From Symsagittifera roscoffensis (taxonomy: Eukaryota > Xenacoelomorpha > Acoela > Convolutidae), in NCBI RefSeq assembly GCF_963678635.1, contig NC_087063.1, positions 32,748,599 to 32,812,598 of the forward strand: a stretch of DNA of 64,000 nucleotides. Reading direction: 5' to 3'. The notes under the pieces are model-generated. The model saw only the letters and a program-made list of their open reading frames with translations. It searched no databases and was not told the origin of the DNA. This document shows, piece after piece, positions 52,205 to 64,000 of the stretch. How positions within the stretch are numbered: the stretch's first letter is position 1; every line of letters begins with the position of its first letter. Position numbers and translations under genes: made by a program.

Positions 52205-52444
52205 CTAGACAACTTCATAACTTTCAAACAACAGCTACAACCCCCTAACACACTAACCATTCATCACCTCTCACAAATCATGACATCCTCAGAATCCTCC
52301 AACCCCGCATCCGCTACTGGAGAAACCTGAGCCCACCGAGTATTTAAACGAAAACTCCCCAATACCGCAGTCCCTTCTAACTCTCGACCAGCTCAAACAA
52401 CTTGGAATCATTCACTTCATACTAACAAAAAAGAGTTTCTCCAA

Positions 52445-52876
52445 GTGTGCTTACCACTGTTTCCACAATATACTTACTATCACTCAAATCCTAACGACGA
52501 TCAACCAAATTACGTTATCGAAAATGCCTTAAATCCCACACTTTCATGGACCTCACATTATCATTTCAGTAATCCTTTATCACTTCCACTATGTAATAAT
52601 CCAGACAAGAAGGATTTATGTCACATTAGACTATATCACTTAGCCACAGCACTTCATGAAAAACAATTCACAACAATCGGATTAAACCAAACACTAAATA
52701 GATTCACTGTACAAAAAGCTAACCGATTTTCCAATAAACATTATGATCACGCCATTGCACTACCCAATGAAGATAACTTTTTAGATGATGATACTAACGC
52801 TAACCCCCAACTAGCTGAAAAATTTTTCTTCAAATCACAATATGTGTTTCCTATAAACTGCTTGAAAAAATTATGA
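52445..52876 (+). pseudogene. Unknown 143-aa ORF, copy 2
   Basis: Counterpart of 41019-41450. Coding-like sequence continues to about 53510 with stops, ending near a CAA|GTAAGT site, as in copy 1. Confidence 0.4.
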
Positions 52877-54072
52877 TCACATTATATCCACAGCACTTCG
52901 CGACACAAAAGCCCACGAATCCTATTTCACAAAATTTAACCTTTTTTCACTAGCCTTTATTTTCCTAACACTAAAAGAACGTGACTTACACTGCTCGCAT
53001 CAAATAACGTTACGCACAAAACAAACTCACACAAACACTTATTATAAATTCATACAACAACATTACACAACTAATACACCATCACAAAACCCATCGATTT
53101 CAATTTAATCTCCGAATACACTTCACCATTCTTCTTAAACTTCACATAATGTATAAAAAACACTTAAATGCAGGGAATCATTAGAAACTACGACCCTATC
53201 CGACAAATGTATATATTCTGCCCACTAACCCGAAATGAATCCCGTCCACTAATTGTATCTCACGAATATATACAGTCCGCTGAAATCCCAATCCTAGAAT
53301 ACATTGACATCACTAAATAAAATCATAAGCTTTTCAATCTGATCCAAAACACACCGCATGAATTCTTACCAAGTAGTGAAGAGCACAAGATCATCAAAGC
53401 ACTTGAACTGCTTTGGCCTCTACTGCGAACGAAATATATCACCCGCTTGCTTGCTAATGTTCTAACATCATCGAACGTCATTCACGATTTTTTCCCAAAT
53501 GGATTTTTTTGCTGACGATCAAGTAAGTATAATTATGTATCTTACACTAATAATTTCAAAACACAACTAATCATTCTTTTTAAAGGGTTTACTTACTTTT
53601 TTAGATCTCATCACACAATCATCTAAAACAAACAAAAACAAATAAAAAAAATGAAAACTACTTTCTCGAAATTCTAGACTCGTATTAACAAATCGCAGTA
53701 TATTTGAAAAGCAGTAAAATGTTCCCCCAAATCGCAGTAAATTAAAAAATAATCCTCAAAGCAGTAAATTCATAAATTAAATCTCGCAAAAGCAATAAAG
53801 TTAATTTTTCAATGTAGTAAATTCATAAAAAATTGCAGATAAGTTAAAAAGTACTAATTTTTTTACAAGACGCTTCTTTTATAGATTTGTTTCGTTCATT
53901 TGCCCATAAAACTTTTTCCACAATCGCACAGCTTGCCCACGAAGAATTGTTTAAATAATGAATTTTAAGTCGGGCGAGTTGCAACAATGTTCTGTTCTTT
54001 GTTTATAATAGTTGTTTTCTTAAAAGACCTTCTTTTTTTTGAAAAACTAACGTTCCAGAATTCACAGTGAGA

Positions 54073-57000
54073 CGATTTCGTTGTTTTCTTTCATCTTAGT
54101 ATTTTATAATTTATCCTAAATATCTCAACTCTATTTTGGTATTAATGACCTTTCTTCAATCATTATTAATTCATTTGTTTTCATGCAACATACAATTTGT
54201 TTTTTTTTTTAATTTTTTTTTCATAAATATCAATCCAACACAAACCGATTGACCATGACTTATGATAACGAGGCCTAATGCCTTAGAATCAACTGAATCA
54301 TGAACGAAGCACTTTTGAAGACTATCAAAAAACTTAGAACTGCTATTTTGTGTTGAAGTTTCCACCCTAATAAAACAGAGAATTGTACCTATCTTTAGGT
54401 CGGCAATCCACTTGCCGCTCTTCGGCCAAATTTTTTAGCTATGGGTTGTAATGATTAATTTTCTTTACGCTCATCAGTCGCCCATGATCCCAACTCGCGT
54501 TAAATTAGGCGGCTATTGTCCTGACACTGGATTAAAGGTTCAATAGTCCCATCTAAGAGTACCCCTAATTAACTAATAAATTAGTTAACCCATTATACAC
54601 ATAAACAAATCTTTCATTAAGATTGATAAATTGAAAAAAACTTAAGAAACATTTATTCTCAGAAAATTCGTTTTTGGGTTAAACATAAACAACACCGTTT
54701 GAATTTAATTGCGAGATTTTTAATCTATAGTTTTCAAATGTGGGGTCAATGTTTAGATTCGGTTTTCATATTTGAGGTGTAAAGATTGAGACTAGAAAGT
54801 AATATGTTGTATACGGAAGACCACAAAATATTAAAACTTCAGCTTCAAAATAAAGGTTCAGAGCACATTTTTGCTCATAATTTTACAATATCGGTGTTTC
54901 AAAATAGAGAACAAATTAGGAGTCACATGATACTTTGAACTATAGACAATTGAATTTTGAGCCAAAAAACGTTAGGTTTGGAACTGTGTTTGAGCTATAG
55001 AGTCAGAACTTTTGGTTGAAAAAGGTCTAATTTCTGGTTAAAATTGATAATCTGTTTGCCGTTCCTGTTAAAAATCCAGAAGTATACTTAACGGAAAAAA
55101 ATTAAGACAAAACATCTACAAGCTGGTTCTAAATGGAAATTTTCCTTAATTTATCGGTTTGAGAACACAAAAGATGAGTTTTTGCGCTCAAAATTTAGCT
55201 TTGTTTTTTGGAAATTTGTAAAAAAAACTAACACTCTGAAAACCCCCATCACCAGTTTTTAAATTTGTTTTCCCAATCTAAAAATTACGTTTCAGGGCTT
55301 GAAACTTGTTTTCGGTACCAAAGTTAATGGTTTCAAGTCAAGATTTTGTAGAATAACGATGAATAAAAATTCTAAGCCAAAAAATTATTTTTGTATATCT
55401 GCAACCAAATATGTTACTAGTTCGAGCTCCTTAGTTAGTATGCTCAGTTGAAAAATGTTTTTGTTTTAGATATTTTTGAAAACTTTTAAAGCAATTTTAA
55501 CACTTCTATGGATACATATTACAATTTCAGCCCAAAAATTTAATTTTTGGGTTGTAATTGTAAAGACCCTAACTCTAAGGTGTGGTATCATAATTCAAGT
55601 TTAAGAGTTTTCAGCCTGAAAAGTTAACATTTCTAAAACAAGTTTTGAACCAAAAATAAAAATTTCGAGCCTGGAATACACTTGTCCAGTAGTCACAACA
55701 AGACTGAATTAAAATGATTTCGGAGTTGCTGAGTGTTTTAGATTTGTGGTTTCAGTTTCTTGAATTTTTGCTTCAGTTTTAAAGAAATACAGGTTTTTCA
55801 GCTAAAAATGCAGGATTCGTGTCTCAAATGTAAAATTTTTAGCCAGCTTTTGTTAATTAATGTCAAATTTTGTCTATGAGTGAGAAATTTTATGTTTTAG
55901 CCGCATGGTTTGACCAGCAAAACAAATCAATTTTTCAAAATCTTTAAACAATTTTTACTCCGTTCAAAAGACGTTCATCAACTTTTAGGGTCATTTCGTA
56001 ACAAAGGACACTCCATGTCATAACAAAAGCCACTAGATTTCATTGTTTTCTTTCATCTTAGTATTTTATAATTTATCCTAAACATCTCAACCCTATTTTG
56101 GTATTTAGGACCTTTCTTCAATCATTATTAACTCATTTGTATTCATGCACCATACATTTTGTTTTTAATTTTTTTTCATAAATATCAGTTCAACTCTACA
56201 AACCGATTGACCATGACTTATGATAACAAGGCCTAATGCCTTAGAATCAACTGAATCAAGAACGAAGCACTTTTGAAGACTATCAAAAAATTTAGAACTG
56301 CTATTTTGTGTTGAAGTTTCCACCTTAATAAAAACAGAGAATTGTACCTATCTTTAGGTCGGCAATCCACTTGCCTCTCTTCGGCCAGATTTTTTAGCTG
56401 GGTTTTAATGATTAATTTTTTTACGCTCATCAGTCGCCCATGATCCCAACTCGCGTTAAATTAGGCGGCTATTGTCCTGACACTGGCTTAAAGGTTCAAT
56501 AGTCCCATCTAAGAGTACCCCTAATTAACTCATAAATTAGTTAATCCACTATACACATAAACAAATCTTTCATTAAGATTGATAAATTGAAAAAAACTTA
56601 AGAAACATTTATTCTCAGAAAAATTTGTTTTTGGGTTAAACATATAAACAACCCCGTTTGAATTTAATTGCGAGATTTTTAACCTATAATTTTCAAATGT
56701 GGGGTCAACGTTTAGATTCGGTTATCATATTTGAGGTGTAAAGATTGAGACTAGAAAGTAATATGTTGTATACGGAAGACCACAAAATATTAAAACTTCA
56801 GCTTCAAAATAAAGGTTCAGAGCACATTTTTGCTCATAATATTACAATATCGGTGTTTCAAAATAGAGAACAAATTAGGAGTCACATGACAGTTTAGACT
56901 AAAGACAATTGAATTTGGAGCCAAAAAACGTTAGGTTTGGAACTGTGTTTGACCTATAGAGTCAACATTTTTGGTTAAAAAAGGTCTAAATTCTGGTTAA

Positions 57001-60000
57001 AATTGATAATTTGTTTGCTATTTCTGGTAAAAATCAAGAAGTATACTTAACAGAAAAACATTAAGTTAACACATCTACAAGCTGGTACTAAATGGAAATT
57101 TTCCTTAATTTTTTGGTACGAGAGCACAAAAGATGAGTGAAAACACCCATCACTCTGAATACCCCTGAAAACCCCCATCACCAGTTTTTAAATTTATTTT
57201 CCCAGTCTAAAAATTACGTTTCAGGGCTTGAAACTTGTTTTGGTACCAAAGTTAATGGTTTCAAGTCATGATTTTGTAGAATAACGATAAATAAAACTTC
57301 TAAGCCAAAAATTTTTTTTTTGTATATCTGCAACCAAATATAATACTAGTTCGAGCTCCTTAGTTAGTATGCTCAGTTGAAAAATGTTTTTGTTTTAGAT
57401 ATTTTTGAAAAATTTTAAAGCAATTTTAACACTTCTATGGATACATATTACAATTTCAGCCCAAAAATTTAATTTTTGGGTTGAAATTGTAAAGACCCTA
57501 ACTCTAAGGTGTGGCATCATAATTCAAGTTTAAGAGTTTTCAGCCTGAAAAGTTAACATTTCTAAAACAAGTTTTGAACCAAAAACAAAAGTTTCGAGCC
57601 TGGAATACACTTGTCCAGTAGTCACAACAAGACTGAATTAAAATGATTTCGGAGTTGCTGAGTGTTTTAGGTTTGTGGTTTCAGTTTCTTGAATTTTTGC
57701 TTCAGTTTTAAATAACTACAAGTTTTTCAGCTAAAAATGCAGGATTCGTGTCTCAAATGTAAAATTTTGAGCCAGCTTTTGTTAATTAATGTCAAATTTT
57801 GTCTATGAGTGAGAAATTTTATGTTTTAGCCGCATGGTTTGACCAGCAAAACAAATCAATTTTTCAAAATCTTTAAACAATTATTACTCCGTTCAAAAGA
57901 CGTTCATCAACTTTTAGGGTCATTTCGTAACAAAGGACACTCCATGTCGTAACAAAAGCCACTAGATTTCATTGTTTTCTTTCATCTTAGTATTTTATAA
58001 TTTATCCTAAACATCTCAACCCTATTTTGGTTTTACGACCTTTCTTCAATCTTTATTAACTCATTTGTATTCATGCAACCATACAATTTGTTTTTAATCT
58101 TTTTTCATAAATATCAATTCAACTCTACAAATTGATTTACCATGACTAGTGATAACAAGGCCTAATGCCTTAGAATCAACTGAATCAAGAACGAAGCACT
58201 TTTGAAGACTATCAAAAAATATAGAACTGCTATTTTGTGTTGATGTTTCCACCCTAATAAAACAGAGAATTGTACCTATCTTTAGGTCTGCAATCCACTT
58301 GCCGCTCTTCGTCCAGATTTTTAAATTAGTTTTCGGCTGAGTTTTAATTATTAATTTTTTTTACGCTCATTAGTCGACCATGATATAGAACTGCTTTTTT
58401 CTACACAAAAGTACTGCAGTTCTACACAAAAATATAGAACTGCTATTTTGTGTTGAAGTTTCCAACTTAATAAAACAGAGAATTGTACCTAACTTTAGGT
58501 CGGCAATCCACTTGCCGCTCTTCGGCCAGGTTTTTTAGCTGGGCTTTAATGATTAATTTTCTTTACGCTCATAAGTCGCCCACGATCCTAACTCGCGTTA
58601 AATTAGGCGGCCATTGTCCTGACAGTGGCTTAAAGGTTCAATAATCCCATCTAAGGGTACCCTTAATTAACTAATAAATTAGTTAACCCATTATACACAT
58701 TAAAAAATCTTTCATTAAGATTAATAAATTGAAAAAAACTTAAGAAACATTTATTCTCAGAAAAATTCGTTTGTGGGTTAAACATATAAACAACCCCGTT
58801 TGAATTTAATTGCGAGATTTTTAACCTATAACTTTCAAAAGTGGGGTCAATGTTTAGACTCGGTTATCATATTTGAGGTGTAAAGATTGAGACTCGAAAG
58901 TAATATGTTGTATACGGAAGACCACAAAATATTAAAACTTCAGCTTCAAAACAAAGGTTCAGAGCAAAATTTTGCTCATAATAATACAATATCGGTGTTT
59001 CAAACTAGAGAACAAATTAGGAGTCACATGACAGTTTAGACTAAAGACAATTGAATTTTGAGCCAAAAAACGTTATTATGAGTTAAAAAAGGTCTAATTT
59101 CTGGTTAAAATTGATAACCTGTTTGCCGTTCCTGGCAAAAATCCAGAAGTATACTTAACAGAAAAAATTTAAGACGAAACATCTACAAGCTGGTTCTATT
59201 TGGAAATTTTCCTTAATTTTCTGGTTTGAGAACACAAAAGATGAGTTTTTGCGCTCAACATTTAGCTTTGTTTTTTGAAAATTTGTAAAGAAAACTAACA
59301 CTCTGAAAACCCCCATCACCAGTTTTTAAATTTGTTTTCTCAATCTAAAAATTACGTTTCAGGTCTTAAACTTGTTTTCGGTACCAAAGTTAATGGTTTC
59401 AAGTCATGATTTTGTAGAATAACGATAAATAAAACTTCTAAGCCACAAATTATTTTTGTATATCTGCAACCAAATATGTTACTAGTTCGAGCTCCTTAGT
59501 TAGTATGCTCATTTTAAAAATGTTTTTGTTTTAGATATTTTTGAAAACTTTTAAAGCAATTTAAACACTTCTATGGATACATTTTACAATTTCAGCCCAA
59601 AAAAAATTAGGAGTCACATGACAGTTTAGACTAAAGACAAATGAATTTTGAGCCAAAAAACGTTAGGTTTGGAACTGTGTTTGAGCTATAGAGTCAACAT
59701 TTTTGGTTAAAAAAGGTCTAAATTCTGGTTAAAATTGATAATATGTTTGCTGTTTCTGGTAAAAATCAAGAAGTATACTTAACAGAAAAAAATTAAGTTA
59801 ACACATCTACAAGCTGGTACTAATTGGAAATTTTCCTTAATTTTTTGGTTCGAGAGCACAAAAGATGAGTGAAAACACCCATCACTCTGAATACCCCTGA
59901 AAACCCCCATCACCAGTTTTTAAATTTGTTTTCCCAGTCTAAAAATTACGTTTCAGGGCTTGAAACTTGTTTTCGGTACCAAAGTTAATGGTTTCAAGTC

Positions 60001-60680
60001 ATGATTTTGTAGAATAACGATAAATAAAACTTCTAAGCCAAAAATTTTTTTTTGTATATCTGCAACCAAATATAATACTAGTTCGAGCTCCTTAGTTAGT
60101 ATGCTCAGTTGAAAAATGTTTTTGTTTTAGATATTTTTGAAAACTTTTAAAGCAATTTTAACACTTCTATGGATACATATTACAATTTCAGCCCAAAAAT
60201 TTAATTTTTGGGTTGAAATTGTAAAGACCCTAACTCTAAGGTGTGGTATCATAATTCAAGTTTAAGAGTTTTCAGCCTGAAAAGTTAACATTTCTAAAAC
60301 AAGTTTTGAACCAAAAATAAAAATTTCGAGCCTGGAATACAATTGTCCAGTAGTCACAACAAGACTGAATTAAAATGGTTTCGGAGTTGCTGAGTGTTTT
60401 AGGTTTGTGGTTTCAGTTTCTTGAATTTTCCTTCAGTTTTAAATAACTACAGGTTTTTCAGCTAAAAATGCAGTATTTGTGTCTCAAATGTAAAATTTTT
60501 AGCCAGCTTTTGTTAATTAAAGTCAAACTTTGTCTATGAGTGAGAAAACTTATGTATTAGCCGCGTGGTTTGAGCAGCAAAACAAATCAACTTTTCAAAA
60601 TCTTTAAATAGTTATTACTCCGTTCAAAAGACGTTTATCAACTTTTAGGGTCATTTCGTAACAAAAGAGAGTCCATGTCG
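54073..60680 (+). repeat. Macrosatellite: tandem units of about 1.93-1.96 kb
   Basis: Unit starts (TTGTTTTCTTTCATCTTAGT) lie at 54081, 56043 and 57972. Unit 3 is rearranged: a 211-bp duplication near 58221/58432 and a ~590-bp duplication (59011-59600 and 59605-60195). The two ~590-bp halves resemble unit 1 and unit 2 respectively. No conserved ORF. Each unit has a more GC-rich core (CGGCAATCCACTTGCC; GTCGCCCATGATCC...ACTCGCGTTAAATTAGGCGG) and a hairpin TTAACTAATAAATTAGTTAA. Confidence 0.85.
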
Positions 60681-61920
60681 AGTTTTTATCAGCAATTTTT
60701 AACAAAATGTTTTTTTGATTATTCTCGCAACGACTAAAAAAAATTGAGAGCAAGACCAGTCTAAAAACTAAAATCAACACACTCGAAAATTACTGTTTGC
60801 ACACTAAATTTGCAACTCAAAGTAGGAATCAAAGTCACATACAATATGCTAGATTATTAACACTAAAAAGTTAATTCAAAATAAACTATTTACGCAAATA
60901 AATATTCAAAATAAAGGTTTACATACCACGAAAACTAATTATTGCTTCGCTCTTATTTGGCTTTTAAGAACAACAGCTCCCATAAAAAAATTGTTTGAAA
61001 TGAACTTTTTTCAGTTTTGAAGTGAATTATAGCACTCATCAGGATTTGAATTCAAAAACCAGGTCAAGAGAACTCAAAAGAAAAGAATTACCAATGAACA
61101 AGAAAATTAGAAGAATGCTGATGAAGGAAAAATTTTTTGAAACTAAAACAGTCTCCAGTCGGCTCAAACCCCCAAATATATATCTGTTGATACCAATTTG
61201 TCGTTGGGACAAAATAAGAAAGAACAGTCTTGAAACCAAGCTTTCAATAAACACTGGAACAATTTTTGGATGAAATAGTTTTGACCTTTAACAAGAAATT
61301 AAGAAAAAAAATGTGCTTAAGTTTTGTAAAATGGATCTCCAATGCAGTAGAAATGAAAAAATTAACTTATAATAAGTTAAAGGAGAAAAGTTTGAAAATT
61401 TTGGATTAACAAAATTTGAAACATACCGTAGAAGAAGCATAACAATCATGAAGAATACAATTTGGGAAGGGAGTATCAAGAAAAACCTCAAAAGACAAAA
61501 AAAAATTTCGCTTAAAAAAAATAGAGACTTTGTGAGAAAATGAAACAAAAGTTAAAGACAATTCCAATCATTCAAAAAAACCGAAGATTTTTTGAATTTT
61601 AAGTATCAACTTGTTAATTAAATATTAACTTTAAAACTTTTGATTATAGAAACACATAAACTGTAAACTGATACCTACGTGTATCGAACAACTAACTATC
61701 TAAAAAAGGGGAGTGAGTTATAATTTTGCATGTCATATGCTACATCAACTTTAAGCTTAAATTATTTTTCCAAGCTTTAAAGTAGTGGTATACTCGAAAA
61801 ACAGTTGATTTCAGTCCGCTTGAGTTGATTCCTTTTTCTTATTTTCTATTCATAATTGTTTTCCATTCAAGGTAAATTTTTGTAATTTGACGCTACAAAA
61901 CTGACAGAGCTAAGGTTTTT
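60681..61920. other. Spacer, no recognised gene
   Basis: AT-rich. Short ORFs at 61022-61273 (+) and 61288-61548 (-) lack motifs. Confidence 0.4.
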
Positions 61921-62120
61921 TTGTTTTCTTTCACCTAATTTTTTTTTACAATTGAACATAAATACCCCATTCCCATTTTAGTATTTAAAACAGTTGTTCA
62001 AATATTTTCAACTCCTTTATTCTTTTTCATTGTCATTTTTAACTTGTCTGTCTATACTAATATCCATTCACTACTAAGAAAAGATTGACTATTATCTATG
62101 ATAACATTAGATCTGACACG
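61921..62120 (+). repeat. Diverged fragment of the macrosatellite unit
   Basis: TTGTTTTCTTTCACCTAATT and the following ~190 bp align, with many changes, to the first ~180 bp of each array unit, through GATTGACTATTATCTATGAT (array: GATTGACCATGACTTATGAT). It stops before the GC-rich core. Confidence 0.55.
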
Positions 62121-62565
62121 TTTGCTTTAATTTAATAATAATAATCATAATAAATTGTTTTCAAACAATATCTAGTTACAAAGTTAATTATAAAAATTTA
62201 TAAATACAAATTAGAATCGTTCGGGAGAACACCATTAAGCCAACAAGGCCCATTTTCAGGTGTCTCATTAAGCGGAGAACAAAAAAAAGTACTTAAATTC
62301 TTTAATCCAATGCAAAGGATTTTCTACCGGTAACCATTTTTTAAACGTAAAACCTCTTTATTCGCACCCACCTTAAAACCATTCTCTATAAAAAAAAATT
62401 AATTTAGTTTTCTCAGGTAGTCTTTTCTACCCATAACTTAGAAACCAACAGAAACAAGTTCTACTTATTGATCAAAAAAGTCGCAAAGTAAAATCGTATT
62501 CCCTAGAATGTAATTATCCAAAAATTTATGATTAAAACTATTTAATTGAAACCGAGAAGCCCCTT

Positions 62566-64000
62566 TCAAGAAATTGACCCAGGTGGGAAAAAATATATTA
62601 CGAAGTTGAACATTTTTCTAATTTTAGGTGTAATTGACCCTCTGTTGAATTTATTTCTGTTTATAGCTAACTTTTGATTTGTTTTTCGCTTTGAAAATAT
62701 CACGTTCAATTCTTGCTCAGTAATAGAATATCTCAAGGTTTCAACTTGGCACTCTTTTCGAATAATTTTTCCGGTTAATTTCAGAACTTCGTAAGCAAAC
62801 AATTCTCTTACGGTATATATTTTATTATCATGCATTATTTCAGTGATTGAATCCATCCTGTGTTTATAAAAAATTATTCTGATTAGCCTTCTGATTTTCA
62901 TTTCCAGTTCCAACAGTTTGGTTTTGTCGGTATTTGCATAAACTAAAACTCCATATTGGATGATTGGTTGCACGTAACTTTTATACGCAAATATTAATTG
63001 CTGTCCAGTTAGAAACTTTCTCAATTGAAAAAACACTCCACAGAATTGCAAAATTTTCTTCTTTACCTTATCAATATGCTGATGAAAATTCAATTTACAG
63101 TCAAGGAGAATTCCAAGGTATTTAAAACATTCAACATCTTCTATTTGGGTGTCATTTAAAAAATAATTTACTGGTCGTTCTTCAGTTTTCGTGCTCCGAC
63201 AGTATCTCATGGTCTTGGTTTTTTTGACATTCAGTGTCAGTTTGTTCTTGTCCAACCAATCATTTACTTCAAGCAAAGCTGATCTATGTGCAAAAGCAAT
63301 ATAGTCTTTGTTGTTTGTGGATTTCAGAACAGTGTCATCAGCATACAAAAGTACCCCTGTGTTTTTTGTGGCTATTTGTAGATCGTTTATGGATAATATG
63401 AACAAAAGTGGGCCAAGGATAGATCCTTGAGGTACACCAAAGGATACCAGTTTAAGTTCGGTCTTAAAAGGGTTAGTTTCAATGTACTGATAGCGATTGT
63501 CAAGGTAAGATTCCAATAGATTTAAGACAGGCCCTCTGAATCCCATTTGTTCCAATTTTATTAACAGACAAGAGTGATCAACTGTGTCAAAAGCCTTTGT
63601 TAGGTCTAAAAACGTATTCTGAACAGTTAGTTTTTGTTCGATAGCGATGTTGAAACTTCTTCCAACAATGTAAGGATGGCTTCAACAGTGCTTCTATCTG
63701 ATCTGAAGCCAAACTGAGTGTTTCGGATGATATTAAACTTGTCTACATATGATTGGGCTCGTTTAAAAATTATACGCTCAAAAATTTTGCCCAGAACTGG
63801 AAGAAGCGAAATTGGTCTATAGTCTGAGGGGTCATCGATGTCTCCCTCCTTGAAAATTGGAACAATTTTTGCAATTTGTAAACAATTTGGGTAGATTCCT
63901 GAGGTTAGGCAGTCATTAAAAATTTCAGTCAAAGGGCCTGCTAGTATAGTTTTCAAATGCTTGACAAGAACAGTGTTGATATCATAGCAATCTGTACTAT
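62566..64000 (-). pseudogene. Second LINE reverse transcriptase, frameshifted, partial
   Basis: Runs off the right edge. The upstream segment (63627-64000) has DPSDYRPISLLPVLGKIFER and TQFGFRSDRSTVEAI. The downstream segment (62566-63555, open further to about 63655) has FLDLTKAFDTVDH, GVPQGSILGPLLFI, LLYADDT and FKYLGILLDCKLNF. The two are in different frames, with the shift near 63640-63655. A non-LTR (Jockey/CR1-like) RT, only distantly similar to the LINE at 11859. The endonuclease, if present, lies outside the window. Confidence 0.85.

Larger units (their letters stand above)
44044..53961 (+). repeat. Segmental duplication, copy 2
   Basis: Homologous to 10598-42534 without the LINE and Polinton. 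It carries a roughly 1.05-kb deletion relative to copy 1 (equivalent of 17345-18388) and extra internal duplications at 47365-48719 and from 48723. Ends at GAAGAATTGTTTAAATAATG. Confidence 0.8.

Noticed and set aside
54460-54490. CTGATGAGCG on the minus strand of the satellite unit, resembling a hammerhead ribozyme core
   Set aside because: No stem II with a following GAAA and no cleavage-site stem; other units carry changes in the core.
1-64000. CRISPR arrays, operons of bacterial type, rRNA genes
   Set aside because: No spaced short direct repeats, ribosome-binding pattern or rRNA-like sequence seen; the window is eukaryotic.

Overview
The window looks like a piece of an AT-rich invertebrate (probably arthropod) nuclear genome. 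It has spliced host gene fragments with GT-AG introns (a leucine-rich-repeat protein and a CYP2-like cytochrome P450), a tRNA-derived SINE, hAT-type MITEs, non-LTR retrotransposons, remnants of an env-carrying retroelement, and one apparently complete Polinton/Maverick (adintovirus-like) element. There is no prokaryotic signature. The species cannot be fixed from the sequence alone.

Layout. 1-1.14 kb: N-terminal exons of an LRR gene on the minus strand, running off the left edge. 2.35 kb: SINE. 5.2-10.6 kb: several CAGGGGCGG-ended hAT MITEs; one composite (5763-7569, perfect 8-bp target duplication) carries P450 exons 2 and 3. 10.6-42.5 kb and 44.0-54.0 kb: two copies of one segmental duplication (P450 exon 1, MITE, env-bearing retroelement remnant). 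Copy 1 later received a LINE (11421-14712) and the Polinton (19323-40266); copy 2 still shows both empty sites. Copy 2 has its own nested partial tandem duplications. 43.0-43.7 kb: decayed fragment of a second, divergent Polinton. 54.07-60.7 kb: a tandem array of ~1.93-1.96 kb non-coding units, with a diverged fragment at 61.9 kb. 62.6-64 kb: a second, broken LINE reverse transcriptase running off the right edge.

The Polinton (20,944 bp) has 6-bp target duplications (ATAGCA), terminal inverted repeats starting 5'-AGTAGT, and the expected core genes: protein-primed family B DNA polymerase (plus strand, two exons), rve integrase, FtsK/HerA packaging ATPase, adenain-like protease, double-jelly-roll major capsid, penton and a basic pX-like core protein. 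Leftward genes form two compact blocks separated at ~26.9 kb by a palindromic poly(A) signal and a TATA-like run: an accessory block (PC4-like protein, protein with an HYH motif, DEDD-exonuclease-like protein and small ORFs) and a structural/packaging block. Neighbouring ORFs repeatedly overlap by exactly 11 nt. A 2,179-bp step tandem duplication has doubled most of the accessory block. The polymerase appears to be split by a 615-bp spliceosomal intron and is preceded by two E2F-like sites. Core ORFs are open, so the insertion looks recent and possibly still competent.

Most interesting points: the intact Polinton with its paralogous empty site, the intron-split polymerase, the 11-nt overlap pattern, the internal accessory-gene duplication, E2F-like sites upstream of PolB, and the MITE-borne P450 exons.
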